Shown in pieces: positions 1 through 8,439 of a DNA stretch of 64,000 nt. Below the pieces are notes generated by a model. It ran no database searches. It worked only from the letters and a program-made list of their open reading frames with translations, and was not told the DNA's origin. The position numbers and the translations under genes were made by a program. The DNA lies in the NCBI GenBank assembly GCA_002428985.1, contig DIYL01000057.1, positions 1 through 64,000 of the forward strand, read 5' to 3'. Within the stretch, counting starts at the first letter, position 1; each line of letters begins with the position of its first letter. This stretch comes from Anaerolineales bacterium UBA6055. Its GTDB lineage: Bacteria > Chloroflexota > Anaerolineae > Aggregatilineales > Phototrophicaceae.

Positions 1-978
1 CCAACGTTTACCGCTACGAACACTATAACTGCGACAGCGACAAGTACACTTACTGCGACATCTACACCAACAGTAACCAATACAGCAACAAGTACATCGA
101 CTTCTACAAATACGATAACAGCAACAGTCACAGAAGAGCCGACTGCTACATTGACTTACACTGCGACAGTTACAACCACACCAAGTCCTGAACCAACTGA
201 AACTTCAACAGCAACCATTACGCCAAGTCCTGAACCAACTGAGACAGCAACAGCAACCATTACACCAAGTCCTGAACCAACTGAAACTTCAACAGCAACC
301 ATTACACCAAGTCCCGAACCAACCGAGACAGCAACAGCGACTATTACACCAAGTCCCGAACCAACCGAGACACTACGACCAACTGAAACACCGACAAGTA
401 CTGATACAGACACTCCAACAAGCGAGCCAACAGCAGAAATTACTGACGAACCGACGATTGTCGCACAAGCTGTGGAATCAATTGACCCAACGCCGACACA
501 ACTCAGCGAGTTTGAAATTACTGAAGTTCCACCCGCAAGCGATAATGATGGCACACGCTTTCCAATTGAAGCAATTGTAGCGATTGTTCTTTTCTTACTT
601 TTGTTCCTTTACATCGCACTCTATTTGAACGGTTTAACTTCTGTAGAGCGTTACAAAGATGGCTTCGTTATCGAAGACTGTCCAGTTTGTCACACGGGAC
701 GCTTAAATGTAGAAACTAAGCAAGAGCGTATTTTTGGTATTCCGCGAGGGCGACACACAGTACGATGTGATAATTGTCGATCGGTACTACGTGAAACAGG
801 CAACAGACGTTGGCGATATGCAGTAGATCGTGTGGAAAACCCTGATCTATATGATCGCTACAACAACAAACAAATTATGACAGGTGAACTTGCAACATTA
901 CTTGTTAAAAATCAATCAAATCAGACAGCAACAACATTACCCAAATTCGTGGATGATGAATCAGGGGATCAAAGCTAA
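1..978 (+). CDS. Thr/Pro-repeat surface protein with membrane segment and zinc-ribbon-like tail (5' partial)
   Basis: The reading frame is open from base 1 with no stop, so the true start lies upstream and about 325 residues are visible. The first 125 or so are almost entirely Thr, Pro, Ser, Ala and Glu, including a 14-residue repeat (PSPEPTETSTATIT type). Such Thr-Pro linkers usually span the space outside the membrane. One hydrophobic helix follows at about residues 186-212, then a probably cytoplasmic tail with two Cys pairs (CPVC near 227 and CDNC near 255) that looks like a small zinc ribbon. The gene ends 27 bases before the M23-like gene and may be cotranscribed with it. The exact function is unknown. 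The membrane topology is inferred from the helix; the zinc ribbon is inferred from Cys spacing alone. Confidence 0.75.
   Translation, partial: PTFTATNTITATATSTLTATSTPTVTNTATSTSTSTNTITATVTEEPTATLTYTATVTTTPSPEPTETSTATITPSPEPTETATATITPSPEPTETSTATITPSPEPTETATATITPSPEPTETLRPTETPTSTDTDTPTSEPTAEITDEPTIVAQAVESIDPTPTQLSEFEITEVPPASDNDGTRFPIEAIVAIVLFLLLFLYIALYLNGLTSVERYKDGFVIEDCPVCHTGRLNVETKQERIFGIPRGRHTVRCDNCRSVLRETGNRRWRYAVDRVENPDLYDRYNNKQIMTGELATLLVKNQSNQTATTLPKFVDDESGDQS
181..378 (+). repeat. 42-bp coding tandem repeat, about 4.7 copies
   Basis: Copies begin at 181, 223, 265, 307 and 349 (the last is partial). Each encodes 14 residues of PSPEPTET(S/A)TATIT. Copies 1 and 3 share the Ser version and copies 2 and 4 the Ala version, so the array also has an 84-bp period. 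Copies 4 and 5 share CCCGAACCAACCGAGAC spellings that differ from the first three, suggesting recent duplication in steps. Confidence 0.9.
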
Positions 979-1005
979 CGTTGATATAAGGAATTGAATA
1001 TCACA

Positions 1006-2031
1006 ATGACACAAAACCACTTTTTGAGGCTGTGGGTGGTGTGCTTTATACTGCTCAGTGTAACGTCAAGCATAGCACAATCACCTACACCAAATCCTAT
1101 TTTTTTGCCAATCAACCAATCAGAAACACCGGAAGAGGTAGAACCGACACCCTCAAATGATCCAGTGCAACCAATCTCCACTGAGGTCGCAACTGAGACA
1201 TTCGAAAATACAAGGACTGTCACACAAGTATTCGAAACTCCCCCAAACGAGACCGAATCAGCTATAGAAAAAATAGAACACCACGTCCTCAAGCGTCCTA
1301 TCGAATTATCAGGTGACAATATTCACTGGGTTGACCGGACCTATCCTTATGGTAGTACACAATGGGATACTAAAGAGGTTCACCTGGGCGTTGAATTCGT
1401 CAATCCACGTTATACACCGGTGTTATCAGCAGAAGCAGGCGAAGTCGTTTTTGCAGGTGGCGATGCAGAGGTGTTGATCGGACCTTATGAAGGATATTAT
1501 GGTAATGTTGTCGTTATAGCTCACGAAATTCTATCACTTGATGACAAACCTATTTTTACATTATATGGTCACCTTGAGCGCGTTGAAGTCGAAATAGGCG
1601 AACAAGTTGATGCCAGACAACGGATAGGGCGAGTGGGTGCCACAGGTATTGCGCTCGGTCCGCACCTACATTTTGAAGTGCGCGTTGATGACCCATTCGA
1701 CTATACCCTCACCCGTAATCCAGACCTCTGGATACAACATTATGTTGATCATGGTTTGATTGCAGGTCAAGTTCATGATGCCGGCGGAAATCCCGTGATG
1801 GGTCACCGCTTAGTCGTCCGATCCGAAACCATAAACCGTGAAGTATTCACATATGGTAGTGAACGTGTCAACATTGATCCGGTGTGGCAAGAAAACTTTA
1901 CAGTCAGTGACTTGCCTGCTGGTGACTATGAAATTGTTATGCTCGATAGTGGAGGACGTGTTGCCTATCGTAATGTCGTAAATGTTGAAGCCTACAAAAC
2001 AACATTTATAGATATACTCCTTGATGAATAA
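1006..2031 (+). CDS. Secreted or membrane-anchored M23 (LytM-like) peptidase-family protein with C-terminal beta domain
   Basis: The product is 341 residues from the ATG at 1006; a TTG at 994 is an alternative start but sits too close to the AAGG at 988-991. A hydrophobic signal segment lies at about residues 8-26, then an acidic Thr/Pro-rich linker, then the M23 fold at about 105-235. H126 (HLGVE), H189 (YGHL) and H220/H222 (GPHLHFEVR) are visible. M23 enzymes normally have H-x3-D in the first motif; here the Asp is Glu130, a conservative change in a zinc ligand. The last 90 residues look like a carboxypeptidase-regulatory or transthyretin-like beta sandwich. Known family role: cutting peptidoglycan cross-links, or a non-catalytic scaffold controlling amidases when ligands are lost. 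Which applies here is open. Confidence 0.8.
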   Translation: MTQNHFLRLWVVCFILLSVTSSIAQSPTPNPIFLPINQSETPEEVEPTPSNDPVQPISTEVATETFENTRTVTQVFETPPNETESAIEKIEHHVLKRPIELSGDNIHWVDRTYPYGSTQWDTKEVHLGVEFVNPRYTPVLSAEAGEVVFAGGDAEVLIGPYEGYYGNVVVIAHEILSLDDKPIFTLYGHLERVEVEIGEQVDARQRIGRVGATGIALGPHLHFEVRVDDPFDYTLTRNPDLWIQHYVDHGLIAGQVHDAGGNPVMGHRLVVRSETINREVFTYGSERVNIDPVWQENFTVSDLPAGDYEIVMLDSGGRVAYRNVVNVEAYKTTFIDILLDE

Positions 2032-2071
2032 TGCCAACCAATCAAAGAAAATATCATTGTTGAGTATCACC

Positions 2072-2102
2072 TTAACCGATAGAACAAATACTTGAGTATA
2101 AT
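2072..2102 (+). promoter_or_regulatory. Possible promoter for the creatininase-KPR-SDR operon
   Basis: A perfect TATAAT lies at 2097-2102 in the 125-base gap before the operon. The best -35 candidate is TTAACC at 2072-2077 with a long 19-base spacer. The -10 is convincing; the -35 is weak. Confidence 0.35.
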
Positions 2103-2165
2103 CTGGCAGATTGTGCTTAACTGCGCTACAGTCACCATTCAAACATATCTATTTATTTGAAAGTG

Positions 2166-2873
2166 ATGATTATGCAAATTTCAGCTATGAACTGGATGCA
2201 AGTTGAAGATTATCTTAAAACTGATGATCGTTGCATCCTACCGACTGGTAGCACAGAACAACATTCTTATTTGAGTTTAAGTGTCGATAGCATTTTGGCA
2301 TCAAAACTAGCCAATGATGTCGCTGAGCCACTTGGTATTCCTGTATTCCCAGTCGTTCCTTATGGGCTAGCTCAACAATGGACAGCCTACCCCGGTACAG
2401 TCACCTTGCGCATCGAAACCTACCTTGCAGTAATCCGAGATATTTTGGATAGTATTCATCGTGCCGGATTCCGCCGTATTTTAATTGTGAACGGTCATGG
2501 TGGTAATTCTCCAGCAGCAGGTATGGTCAAAGAGTGGGTCATGGATAATCCCAATAGTCAAGTTAAATGGCATAACTGGTGGAATGCCCCACAGGTATGG
2601 GCAAAAGTACACGAAACAGACCCTGTAGCCTCTCATGCATCTTGGCTTGAAAATTTCCCATGGACAAGACTGGATGGTATCCAATTCCCCGAACATCAAA
2701 AACCAATGGCAAATATGGGCAAAATGGAAGTACTCAATCCATCAGCAACTCGCGCTTATCTTGAAGATGGCAACATGGGAGGTGTCTACCAAAAACCTGA
2801 TGACGATATGCTTGCAATCTGGGATATTGCTATTCAAGAAACGACTGCATTGATTGAAGAAGGTTGGGAATAA
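2166..2873 (+). CDS. Creatininase-family amidohydrolase
   Basis: The product is about 235 residues, normal for the family. The metal-binding signature is present: GSTEQHS near the N terminus followed by SVD, then NGHGGN mid-protein. In known members (creatinine amidohydrolase, FAPy deformylase ArfB, MftE) these Glu, His and Asp residues bind two metals that hydrolyse a cyclic or peptide amide. The usual EQHGxHLP is changed to EQHSYLSL, so the substrate may differ. Starts at 2157 (TTG), 2166 and 2172 (ATG) are all possible and no clear ribosome binding site decides. The next gene starts one base after the stop, so an operon with the KPR and SDR genes is likely. Their shared substrate cannot be read from the sequence. 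Confidence 0.8.
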   Translation: MIMQISAMNWMQVEDYLKTDDRCILPTGSTEQHSYLSLSVDSILASKLANDVAEPLGIPVFPVVPYGLAQQWTAYPGTVTLRIETYLAVIRDILDSIHRAGFRRILIVNGHGGNSPAAGMVKEWVMDNPNSQVKWHNWWNAPQVWAKVHETDPVASHASWLENFPWTRLDGIQFPEHQKPMANMGKMEVLNPSATRAYLEDGNMGGVYQKPDDDMLAIWDIAIQETTALIEEGWE

Positions 2874-2874
2874 T

Positions 2875-3882
2875 ATGAAACTCCTAATTTGGGGAGCAGG
2901 AGCAATTGGTGGCACGCTGGGTGCATATCTTATCCGTGATGACCACGACATCTTATTCGTCGACATTGAAGAAGATCATGTCAACGCCATCAATGAAAAA
3001 GGTCTACAGATTGTCGGACCAATCGAAGAATTCCATGTTGAAGCCCATGCCGTCACACCACAAAATCTAAACGATATATATGATGTAATCCTACTCTGCA
3101 CCAAAGCCCAACATACCGAGCAAGCAACGAAAGCCTTAAGACCACACCTCTCAGATGATGGATTTGTCATGTCAGTGCAGAACGGGCTCAACGAGCTAAT
3201 TATTCAAGAGATTGTCGGCAAAGAGCGCACAGTTGGTGCATTTGTCAACTTCGGCGCAGACTATCATGAACCGGGGAAAATCTTTTTTGGTGGTCGTGGT
3301 GCAGTCGTCCTTGGTGAACTTGACGGCACAACAACAGAGCGCTTGAAACAGATGGAGTCCTTGTTTATAAAATTTGACGAAAATACCAAAATCACAGATG
3401 ACTTATGGGGTTATCTGTGGGGTAAAGAAGCTTACGGTGCGATGCTATTTATTACAGCATTAACTAATGAATCCATCGCCAATGCGCTCGCAGACCTCAC
3501 CTACCGCGATGTATATACCCTAGTTGCACAAGAGATCTTACAAGTGGCTCAACAATCCGGTATTGTTCCGCGTTCATTCAATGGGTTTGAGCCATCAGCA
3601 TTTCTCGCTAATGATGCGGATCAGATGAATACATCAATTGATGCATTGGTAAAATTCAACCAGAAATCTGCCAAGACGCATAGTGGTATCTGGCGTGACC
3701 TTGCCGTCCGTAAACGTAAAACCGAAGTCGCTATGTTTGACACAATCCTTGAAGAAGGTAAAAAAGTCGGTCTGGATATGCCGATCACGCGCTACTGGAT
3801 AAACATGATTCATGAAATTGAAGATGCAAAGCGTGACATGACAGTAGAGAACTTAGCTGAATTGAAAGCGAAATTTGTATGA
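2875..3882 (+). CDS. Ketopantoate reductase family (PanE/ApbA) oxidoreductase
   Basis: The product is 335 residues from the ATG at 2875, one base after the preceding stop; an in-frame TTG at 2854 would add seven residues. The N terminus carries the Rossmann motif GAGAIGG. A conserved lysine follows in the helix after LWGYLWGKEAYGAML, the position of the catalytic Lys in PanE. Family reaction: NADPH-dependent reduction of 2-dehydropantoate to pantoate, though many paralogues act on other 2-oxo acids. It lies between a creatininase-type hydrolase and an SDR, with no other pantothenate genes nearby, so a catabolic role is at least as likely as coenzyme A synthesis. It shares a 4-base ATGA overlap with the SDR gene. 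Confidence 0.82.
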   Translation: MKLLIWGAGAIGGTLGAYLIRDDHDILFVDIEEDHVNAINEKGLQIVGPIEEFHVEAHAVTPQNLNDIYDVILLCTKAQHTEQATKALRPHLSDDGFVMSVQNGLNELIIQEIVGKERTVGAFVNFGADYHEPGKIFFGGRGAVVLGELDGTTTERLKQMESLFIKFDENTKITDDLWGYLWGKEAYGAMLFITALTNESIANALADLTYRDVYTLVAQEILQVAQQSGIVPRSFNGFEPSAFLANDADQMNTSIDALVKFNQKSAKTHSGIWRDLAVRKRKTEVAMFDTILEEGKKVGLDMPITRYWINMIHEIEDAKRDMTVENLAELKAKFV

Positions 3883-4646
3883 ACATCGATTTTAACGGCA
3901 AAACTGTCATCATTACTGGCGCAGCCCACGGATTCGGGCGGTCAATAGCAGTCGAATTTGCACGTCGCGGCGCATCAGTTTGGGCATGCGACATCTTAGG
4001 CGATAGCCTAATGGAAACATATAATCTATGTAAAGATATAGGTGGGCATTGTCAGGTTCGTATTGTCAATATTCGCAACCGAGATGAGGTTTTTGCCTTC
4101 GTTGAAGGTATCATCGACAGTGAAGAAAAAGTAGATGTCCTAGTTAACAATGCTGGCGGTGTATTGGGGCAAATTGGCAGACCACTTGAAGAAATTTCTA
4201 CCGATGACTGGGATGGTATTTTTGAGGTCAATACACGCGGTGCCTTTTACTTTGCACAAGCAGTTGCACCATCAATGAAGGAAAAGCGATCCGGTCGTAT
4301 TATCAATATTTCTAGTGGAGCAGGATTAGGTATCAGCCTGACAGGTATTCAAGCGTATGCATCTGCTAAAGCTGCACAAATTGGACTTACACGACAACTT
4401 GCACATGAGCTCGGTGAATGGAACATTACGGTCAATAATATCGCCCCCGGTTTTGTTCTATCTAATCCAAGTACAATCAAGCAATGGGAATCTTATGGTG
4501 ATGAAGGTCAGAAAGCACTTGTCAATAATATTGCCCTCAAAACACTTGGTAAACCCGAAGATATTGCTCATGGCGTACTATTTTTTGCATCCGATTACGC
4601 AGGTTGGATTACAGGACAAGTATTATCTATAGATGGTGGTAAGTAA
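3879..4646 (+). CDS. Short-chain dehydrogenase/reductase (classical SDR)
   Basis: The product is 255 residues with the classical SDR plan: TGAAHGFG cofactor loop near residue 14, NNAG near 90, a catalytic Ser in INISSGAG and YASAK (Tyr-x3-Lys) near 160. The acidic residue after beta-2 (ACDIL) suggests NAD rather than NADP. The C terminus ends in the common LSIDGG form seen in FabG-like enzymes. It starts by a 4-base overlap with the KPR-family gene and is the last gene of this three-gene operon, followed by a hairpin terminator. The substrate is not predictable; the set may form a small catabolic route with hydrolase, 2-oxo acid reductase and alcohol dehydrogenase steps. Confidence 0.88.
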   Translation: MNIDFNGKTVIITGAAHGFGRSIAVEFARRGASVWACDILGDSLMETYNLCKDIGGHCQVRIVNIRNRDEVFAFVEGIIDSEEKVDVLVNNAGGVLGQIGRPLEEISTDDWDGIFEVNTRGAFYFAQAVAPSMKEKRSGRIINISSGAGLGISLTGIQAYASAKAAQIGLTRQLAHELGEWNITVNNIAPGFVLSNPSTIKQWESYGDEGQKALVNNIALKTLGKPEDIAHGVLFFASDYAGWITGQVLSIDGGK

Positions 4647-4655
4647 CTCATATCA

Positions 4656-4686
4656 AGATACCCTGCCAGTCCATGACAGGGTATCT
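4656..4686. terminator. Bidirectional terminator hairpin between convergent genes
   Basis: AGATACCCTG (4656-4665) pairs perfectly with CAGGGTATCT (4677-4686) around an 11-base loop. It sits between the stops of the SDR gene (+) and citrate synthase (-). There is no long T run on either side, so efficiency is uncertain. Confidence 0.65.
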
Positions 4687-4707
4687 CATTGGATATCAAT
4701 CTAGTAA

Positions 4708-5982
4708 TTAGCGATCATCACGCGCTACATAATCACGTGCATTTGCGCCAGTATAAATTTGGCGTGGACGATTGATGCGCATCTTTGGATCATCACGCAT
4801 TTCTTTCCACTGTGCGATCCATCCGGGTAAGCGACCCAATGCAAACATAACAGTAAACATATCTACTGGAATGCCCATCGCACGATAGAGGATGCCACTG
4901 TAGAAATCGACGTTGGGGTAAAGATTACGTTGGACGAAGTATTCATCTTCTAGTGCAATTTTTTCGAGGTTACGTGCAATATCCAATAATGGGTCAGTTT
5001 TACCCATTTCATCAAGCACCTCAGCAACAGTCGACTTAAGAATTTCAGCACGTGGATCAAAGTTTTTGTATACACGGTGACCAAAGCCCATCAAGCGGAA
5101 ACCTGATGATTTGTCTTTTGCCATATCCATATATTTCTGGTAATCACCACCATCTGCACGAATCATTTCAAGCATTTCGAGTACGGCTTGGTTTGCACCA
5201 CCATGCAGTGGTCCCCACAGCGCACAAACACCAGCACCAATTGATGCAAACAGGTTTGCTTGGCTACTACCAACCATACGAACAGTTGATGCACTACAAT
5301 TTTGTTCATGATCAATATGCAAGATAAGTAATAGGTTCAATGCACGTTCCAACAATGGTGAAACTTTGTATGGTTCAGATGGAACAGCAAACATCATATG
5401 TAGAAAGTCAGCTGCATAATCTAGGTCATTACGTGGGTAAATGTAAGGTTGGCCAATTGCTTTTTTATAGGCAAAAGCTGCAAGTGTTTTGAACTTTGCA
5501 ATCAATCGAATAATATTTAGTTCAATGACTTCAGGATCATCCGATTCCGGATAAAATGCAGATAACGAGGTTGCCATAGATGACATAACTGCCATTGGAT
5601 GCGCACCCTTAGGATAATTTTCAAACAGACGTTTCATATCCTCATGAATCAAAGTGTGATAGGTCAAACGATGTTTGAAATCATCATATTGTTGTTGGTT
5701 TGGTAATTCACCATAAATAATCAAATAGCTGGTTTCTATAAAATCAGACTTGGTTGCCAATTGTTCAATGGGATAACCGCGATAACGCAAGATACCTTTT
5801 TCACCATTAATAAATGTAATCGAACTCTGGCATGATCCTGTATTACCATAACCAGGATCAAATGTCACCGCGCCTGAAGACGCACGAAACTTGGAGATAT
5901 CAATTCCAACCTCGTTTTCGCTACCAACGATCACAGGAAGTTCATAAGTCTCCCCATTGAGTTCAAGCTTTGCCGAATCCAT
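4708..5982 (-). CDS. gltA: Citrate synthase
   Basis: The product is 424 residues. The ATG at 5982 is chosen because AAGGAG lies seven bases upstream; an upstream in-frame ATG at 6009 has no such site. The protein condenses acetyl-CoA and oxaloacetate to citrate in the TCA cycle. Visible signatures are the N-terminal FDPGYGNTGSCQSSI and GILRYRGYPIE, IDHEQNCSAS (catalytic His), PLHGGANQAV and GHRVYKNFDPRA with the second catalytic His and CoA-binding residues. The length and N-terminal beta domain match the long type II form typical of Gram-negative enzymes, which may be NADH-sensitive; that is inference. It is a single-gene unit between two hairpins with its own promoter candidate. Confidence 0.96.
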   Translation of the reverse strand: MDSAKLELNGETYELPVIVGSENEVGIDISKFRASSGAVTFDPGYGNTGSCQSSITFINGEKGILRYRGYPIEQLATKSDFIETSYLIIYGELPNQQQYDDFKHRLTYHTLIHEDMKRLFENYPKGAHPMAVMSSMATSLSAFYPESDDPEVIELNIIRLIAKFKTLAAFAYKKAIGQPYIYPRNDLDYAADFLHMMFAVPSEPYKVSPLLERALNLLLILHIDHEQNCSASTVRMVGSSQANLFASIGAGVCALWGPLHGGANQAVLEMLEMIRADGGDYQKYMDMAKDKSSGFRLMGFGHRVYKNFDPRAEILKSTVAEVLDEMGKTDPLLDIARNLEKIALEDEYFVQRNLYPNVDFYSGILYRAMGIPVDMFTVMFALGRLPGWIAQWKEMRDDPKMRINRPRQIYTGANARDYVARDDR

Positions 5983-6008
5983 ATAAAGCTCCTTAATAGA
6001 ATAAATCA

Positions 6009-6014
6009 ATTATA
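6009..6014 (-). promoter_or_regulatory. -10 element for gltA
   Basis: On the minus strand TATAAT (6/6) lies here, about 27 bases before the gltA ATG. The hexamer 17 bases further upstream (TTATTA) matches only 3 of 6 -35 positions, so the promoter is judged mainly on the -10 and location. Confidence 0.45.
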
Positions 6015-6068
6015 ACTATCTTATATCTATTTAATAAATCAGAGAATAGTAATAGCTTAAAAAGAAAA

Positions 6069-6088
6069 AGCCCGCTAAAAAGCAGGCT
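6069..6088 (-). terminator. Rho-independent terminator after the molybdenum hydroxylase gene
   Basis: On the minus strand AGCCTGCT and AGCGGGCT form an eight-pair stem with a G-U wobble and a TTTT loop, followed by TTTTTCTTTTT. The wobble pairs only on the minus-strand RNA (it is a C-A mismatch on plus), which fixes the direction. Confidence 0.85.
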
Positions 6089-6114
6089 CATTCATAATAG
6101 GTCGAATTGAATAT

Positions 6115-8394
6115 CTAATTCTTACTCTGTAGGGCTTCCAAAACACGTGGAGCCGTCATTGGTGCTTGTGTCATCCGAATACCAGCTGCATCGGCAACTG
6201 CATTTGCAATCGCACCCATAGTTGGAATAATTGGCGGTTCACCAACACCTCGCGCTCCAAATGGACCGCTGATTGATGGAATCTCTACAATATGTGTGTG
6301 AATTGGCGCAGCTTGTACAGCGTCTGGAACAGCATAATCCATCCATGAGCCAGAAAGTAACTGACCATCATCATCGTAGCGCATTTCTTCATACAATGCC
6401 CAACCAACACCTTGTGTCGCGCCACCATGCATCTGTCCTTCAACCGCCATTGGGTTAAGCGCACGACCAACTTCTTGAATCACCGCGAGATTAACAAGAT
6501 TAACTTCACCTGTTTCCTCATCGACCTCAACCTCAGCTATCTGTGCAGCAAATGATGGAGCGCGATCAGTTACAGATTGACGACCACTACCATGTACAGG
6601 ATCATATTTACCACCAAAGGTCATGGCTTTACCAGCAATCGCACCTAAATCAAGTGAACGATCAGGGTATCCCTTAACTTGTACTTTACCATCAACAATT
6701 TCAAGGTCTTCCGCTGAGACTTCAAACTCTTCTGCAGCGATTGCAAATGTTTGTTGCCGGGCATCTTCTGCAGCACGAATCACAGCGTTACCCAGTGTAT
6801 ATGTTGTCTTACTACCGCCGACACCACCAGCGTATGGCCCACTATTGGTATCACTATAGACAAAACGGATTTTATCAGGATCAACGCCAAAGGTCTCTGC
6901 TGCTAACATCGTAAACGTTGTTGGTGTTCCAGACAAATCTGCTGCACCAAGCTGAACTTGTAAGACGCCATCACGATTCAATTTACAGACAGCTGCACCG
7001 GGTTCGAGGCCACCCATCCAGCCACCAATTGCAACACCAACGCCACGGCCTTGTTTCTTGGATTCCTCACGATTCTTCCAGAGTGGATGTTCTTTGGCAG
7101 CTTCAAGTGTTTCAATCATACCAATAACAGGGAATTCGCTACCATCGGGGATTGTATCACCCTCTTTTGCGGCATTCATGATACGCAGATCAATCGGATC
7201 CATACCCAACTTTTCAGCAGCTTCATCCATGATGGTTTCAATTGCCATAAATGCGGTTGGTGCAGTTGGCGCACGGTATGCCGCAACTGATTGTTTGAAG
7301 GTCAATACATTAGTTGATTCTAATAACAGGTTTTCACAGGGATAGAATGCAGCAAATTGGAAAGCACTAAAACCACCCAAGCCTGTAGGATAGACCCCGC
7401 TATCACAAATAACATTTGCCTGCATCGCGGCTAATATGCCATCATTTTTAAAGCCAACTTTAGCCGTAAAACGGAGCGGCGGTGATGGATTCGTTGTCAA
7501 TAGCTCTTCGCTACGAGTTAAAGTCAGCCTTACAGGTTGCCCAACATGTACCGCCAATAGCGCGACGAGAGGTTCATAAAGACCAAATTTTGCGCCAAAC
7601 GCACCACCAACAGGCATCGCATGTACTTGAACATCAGATTCAGGAATTCCGAGTGTTTCCGCAACTTCAAGACGCGTGCCAAACGGTGATTGCATACTAC
7701 CCCAGATGGTCACACCGTCTGTAATTGGATTCGGCTGAGCAATCACTCTTTGGGTTTCGATAGAGCTTTGATGTACCATCGGGGTTTCAAAGGTACGCTC
7801 AATAATGACATCTGCATCTGCAAATGCTTTTTCAACATCCCCTTTTACAGTTTTTGATGTACCAGCAATATTGGATGGTTTTTCTTCATCTTCTTTATCA
7901 TCATCGCCACTATCACCAGCATCAGCACCGTGAGCAGCTTCATCACCCGCACCTGACACGCGTCCGTTAGGCCAAACAAGCGGTGCATCCTCTGCCATCG
8001 CTTCGTCAATATTTGTAGCAGCAGGCAGTGGTTCATAATCAACCATGACTAATTCAGCACCATCAGCAGCGGCAGTTTCAGTATCAGCCAACACAACAGC
8101 AACCGGATGTCCAACAAAAAGAACCCGATCACGCGCTAACATCAATTTCGTGCGGGAGACTGGTGGCATATCAGGTAAATCCTTAGCCGTCACAACAGCC
8201 TGCACACCAGGAACCGCCAGTGCTTCTTCTTTATCAATCCCATTGATTTTAGCATGTGGATATGTGCTAAGAACAAACCGAGCATTCAATAAACCAGGAA
8301 TTTTTAAATCGGCAGTATATTTCAACTTACCTGTAACTTTTGCCCCACCATCAATCATTGGTGTTGGCTTGCCAACAAATGAAAAATCCGACAT
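6115..8394 (-). CDS. Xanthine dehydrogenase/aldehyde oxidase family, molybdopterin-binding large subunit
   Basis: The product is 759 residues, normal for the large subunit. The first 120 residues are the aldehyde oxidase a/b hammerhead domain. PVGGAFGAKF and the AYRAPTAPTA segment mark the Mo-cofactor sites, and GVGEPP near the C terminus carries the catalytic Glu (about E719). The family hydroxylates aldehydes, purines or other heterocycles, or oxidises CO; the AYRAPTAP loop lacks the CoxL-type AYRCSFR, so CO dehydrogenase is unlikely. An insert at about residues 148-173 is nearly all Gly, Asp, Glu and Ala. The FeS and FAD subunits normally encoded alongside are absent, so this large subunit must borrow partners or act differently. 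AGGAG upstream of the ATG supports the start. Confidence 0.88.
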   Translation of the reverse strand: MSDFSFVGKPTPMIDGGAKVTGKLKYTADLKIPGLLNARFVLSTYPHAKINGIDKEEALAVPGVQAVVTAKDLPDMPPVSRTKLMLARDRVLFVGHPVAVVLADTETAAADGAELVMVDYEPLPAATNIDEAMAEDAPLVWPNGRVSGAGDEAAHGADAGDSGDDDKEDEEKPSNIAGTSKTVKGDVEKAFADADVIIERTFETPMVHQSSIETQRVIAQPNPITDGVTIWGSMQSPFGTRLEVAETLGIPESDVQVHAMPVGGAFGAKFGLYEPLVALLAVHVGQPVRLTLTRSEELLTTNPSPPLRFTAKVGFKNDGILAAMQANVICDSGVYPTGLGGFSAFQFAAFYPCENLLLESTNVLTFKQSVAAYRAPTAPTAFMAIETIMDEAAEKLGMDPIDLRIMNAAKEGDTIPDGSEFPVIGMIETLEAAKEHPLWKNREESKKQGRGVGVAIGGWMGGLEPGAAVCKLNRDGVLQVQLGAADLSGTPTTFTMLAAETFGVDPDKIRFVYSDTNSGPYAGGVGGSKTTYTLGNAVIRAAEDARQQTFAIAAEEFEVSAEDLEIVDGKVQVKGYPDRSLDLGAIAGKAMTFGGKYDPVHGSGRQSVTDRAPSFAAQIAEVEVDEETGEVNLVNLAVIQEVGRALNPMAVEGQMHGGATQGVGWALYEEMRYDDDGQLLSGSWMDYAVPDAVQAAPIHTHIVEIPSISGPFGARGVGEPPIIPTMGAIANAVADAAGIRMTQAPMTAPRVLEALQSKN

Positions 8395-8439
8395 AGCAAT
8401 AAATTCTCCTGTAAATATGTTACTTACTTATACGACATA

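Noticed and set aside
181..378. Regular repeats that might be a CRISPR array
   Set aside because: The 42-bp units are directly adjacent with no unique spacers and encode an in-frame peptide repeat.
156..554. A 132-codon antisense frame with Val/Ser/Gly repeats
   Set aside because: It is the complement of the Thr/Pro tandem repeat; a low-complexity array reads open on several frames.
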